The notes under the pieces: generated by a model
Told to the model about the DNA's origin: nothing
The model's database searches: none
Seen by the model: only the letters and a program-made list of their open reading frames with translations
Assembly: GCF_016458305.1 (NCBI RefSeq)
Contig: NZ_JAEMHL010000002.1
Span: 186,001-250,000 of the forward strand
Origin: Geomonas anaerohicana
GTDB lineage: Bacteria > Desulfobacterota > Desulfuromonadia > Geobacterales > Geobacteraceae
Reading direction: 5' to 3'
Length of the DNA stretch: 64,000 nucleotides
Shown: positions 63,320 through 64,000 of the stretch, in pieces
How the letters are laid out: each line of letters starts with the position of its first letter
How positions within the stretch are numbered: position 1 is the stretch's first letter
Position numbers and translations under genes: made by a program

Positions 63320-64000
63320 ATGAACAAAGAGTTCGCGAAACCCGAAGAATACGGATTGGCCGACCTCCTCTGCTGTGCCGCCTCCCGCGAGGTGCAGGAC
63401 AACGAGATCGTCTTCGCCGGCACGGGGCTCCCCATGGTGGCCATCATGCTGGCGCAAAAGACCCACGCGCCCAACCTCAAGCTGATCTTCGAAGCCGGGA
63501 CGCTGGACGGCCGCCCCCCCGAGATCCCCACTTCGGTCGGCGATGCCCGCTGCGAGATGGGCGCCTCGCGCTCCTCCGGTCTCCATGATGCCTTCAGCAT
63601 CGCGCAGCGCGGCTACGTCGACCTGGGCTTTTTGGGCGGCGCCGAGGTGGATCAGTACGGCAACGTTAACACCACCTGCATCGGCGATTACCTGAGCCCT
63701 GAACTGCGCCTCACCGGCAGCGGCGGCAACCCCGACATCAACTCCTTCGCGAAACGCACCGTTTTCATCATGGTGCACGAGAAGCGCCGCTTCACCGAGC
63801 AGGTGAGCTACATCACGAGCCCCGGTTGGCGGGTGCGCAACTGGCCCGGCGGCGAAACGGTGCACCGGCGCGAGCTCTACGGCGCGGCCTATCGCGGCGG
63901 CCCCTCGGCCGTCATTTCCACGCTCGGTGTCTTCCGCTTCGACGAGGAAAGCGGGCGCATCTACCTCGACACCTGCCACGCGGGCAACACGCCCGAGCAG
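63320..64000 (+). CDS. CoA-transferase subunit B, N-terminal part (cut by window edge)
   Basis: 227 codons visible; the stop lies beyond the right edge. Starts one base after the stop of subunit A (TGACATG), so translation is coupled. Glutaconate CoA-transferase beta-like features: DNEIVFAGTGLPMVAIMLA, LIFEAGTLDGRPPEIPTSVGD (the glutamate in FEAG is a candidate for the catalytic residue), GFLGGAEVDQYGNVN. Partner of the preceding subunit. Confidence 0.88.
   Translation, partial: MNKEFAKPEEYGLADLLCCAASREVQDNEIVFAGTGLPMVAIMLAQKTHAPNLKLIFEAGTLDGRPPEIPTSVGDARCEMGASRSSGLHDAFSIAQRGYVDLGFLGGAEVDQYGNVNTTCIGDYLSPELRLTGSGGNPDINSFAKRTVFIMVHEKRRFTEQVSYITSPGWRVRNWPGGETVHRRELYGAAYRGGPSAVISTLGVFRFDEESGRIYLDTCHAGNTPEQ

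Overview
This window looks like a stretch of a Geobacteraceae chromosome (Geobacter/Citrifermentans/Geomonas group, Desulfuromonadia). That is an inference from high GC content, dense two-component and chemotaxis signalling, acetate handling by succinyl-CoA:acetate CoA-transferase plus an ActP-type symporter, and a menaquinone-linked acyl-CoA oxidation cluster. No rRNA, tRNA, CRISPR array or prophage was seen.

Layout. 1-5.9 kb (minus strand): a membrane sensor protein cut by the window edge, a short-form NAD-dependent glutamate dehydrogenase, and a Dcu-type C4-dicarboxylate transporter with a parvulin (PpiC) domain inside it. 5.9-6.56 kb: a composite palindromic repeat block. 6.56-11.8 kb: a coupled histidine kinase/sigma-54 response regulator pair, divergent from a methyl-accepting chemotaxis protein. 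12.3-21.2 kb: exported rhodaneses (one a four-domain lipoprotein), an outer-membrane protein, a TVP38 membrane protein and three glycosyltransferase-type proteins. 21.2-25.3 kb is a scarred accessory region: a HicB antitoxin apparently joined to a HicA remnant, a fibronectin-III protein, a 21-bp tandem repeat array, a REP-associated (RAYT) transposase bounded by 25-bp inverted repeats, and a toxin-antitoxin pair whose toxin is frameshifted. 25.6-40.4 kb: small metabolic genes (homocysteine methyltransferase-like, rhodanese, SAM methyltransferase, adenine deaminase), membrane sensors, a holin-like/DUF3618/YtxH envelope cluster, an outer-membrane protein, and a FIST protein next to a hybrid histidine kinase.

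40.5-64 kb is one metabolic island for acetate and short-chain (including branched) acyl-CoA use: MerR regulator, succinyl-CoA:acetate CoA-transferase, IclR regulator, DUF485 protein and acetate symporter, a small Cys-containing protein, fused isobutyryl-CoA mutase IcmF, nitroreductase, Xaa-Pro-type peptidase, thiolase, 3-hydroxyacyl-CoA dehydrogenase, enoyl-CoA hydratase, acyl-CoA dehydrogenase, an EMO-type ETF:menaquinone oxidoreductase, EtfB, EtfA, a second acyl-CoA dehydrogenase and a two-subunit CoA-transferase (second subunit cut by the right edge). Together they can activate an acid to its CoA ester, interconvert isobutyryl- and butyryl-CoA, run beta-oxidation to acetyl-CoA and deliver the electrons to menaquinone. 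Two promoters in the island (41053 and 52469) share a near-identical 16-bp box related to a perfect palindrome in the leader of the MerR gene, which suggests a regulon.

Several families of palindromic intergenic repeats recur across the window. They and the degraded toxin-antitoxin loci are the main signs of genome flux.
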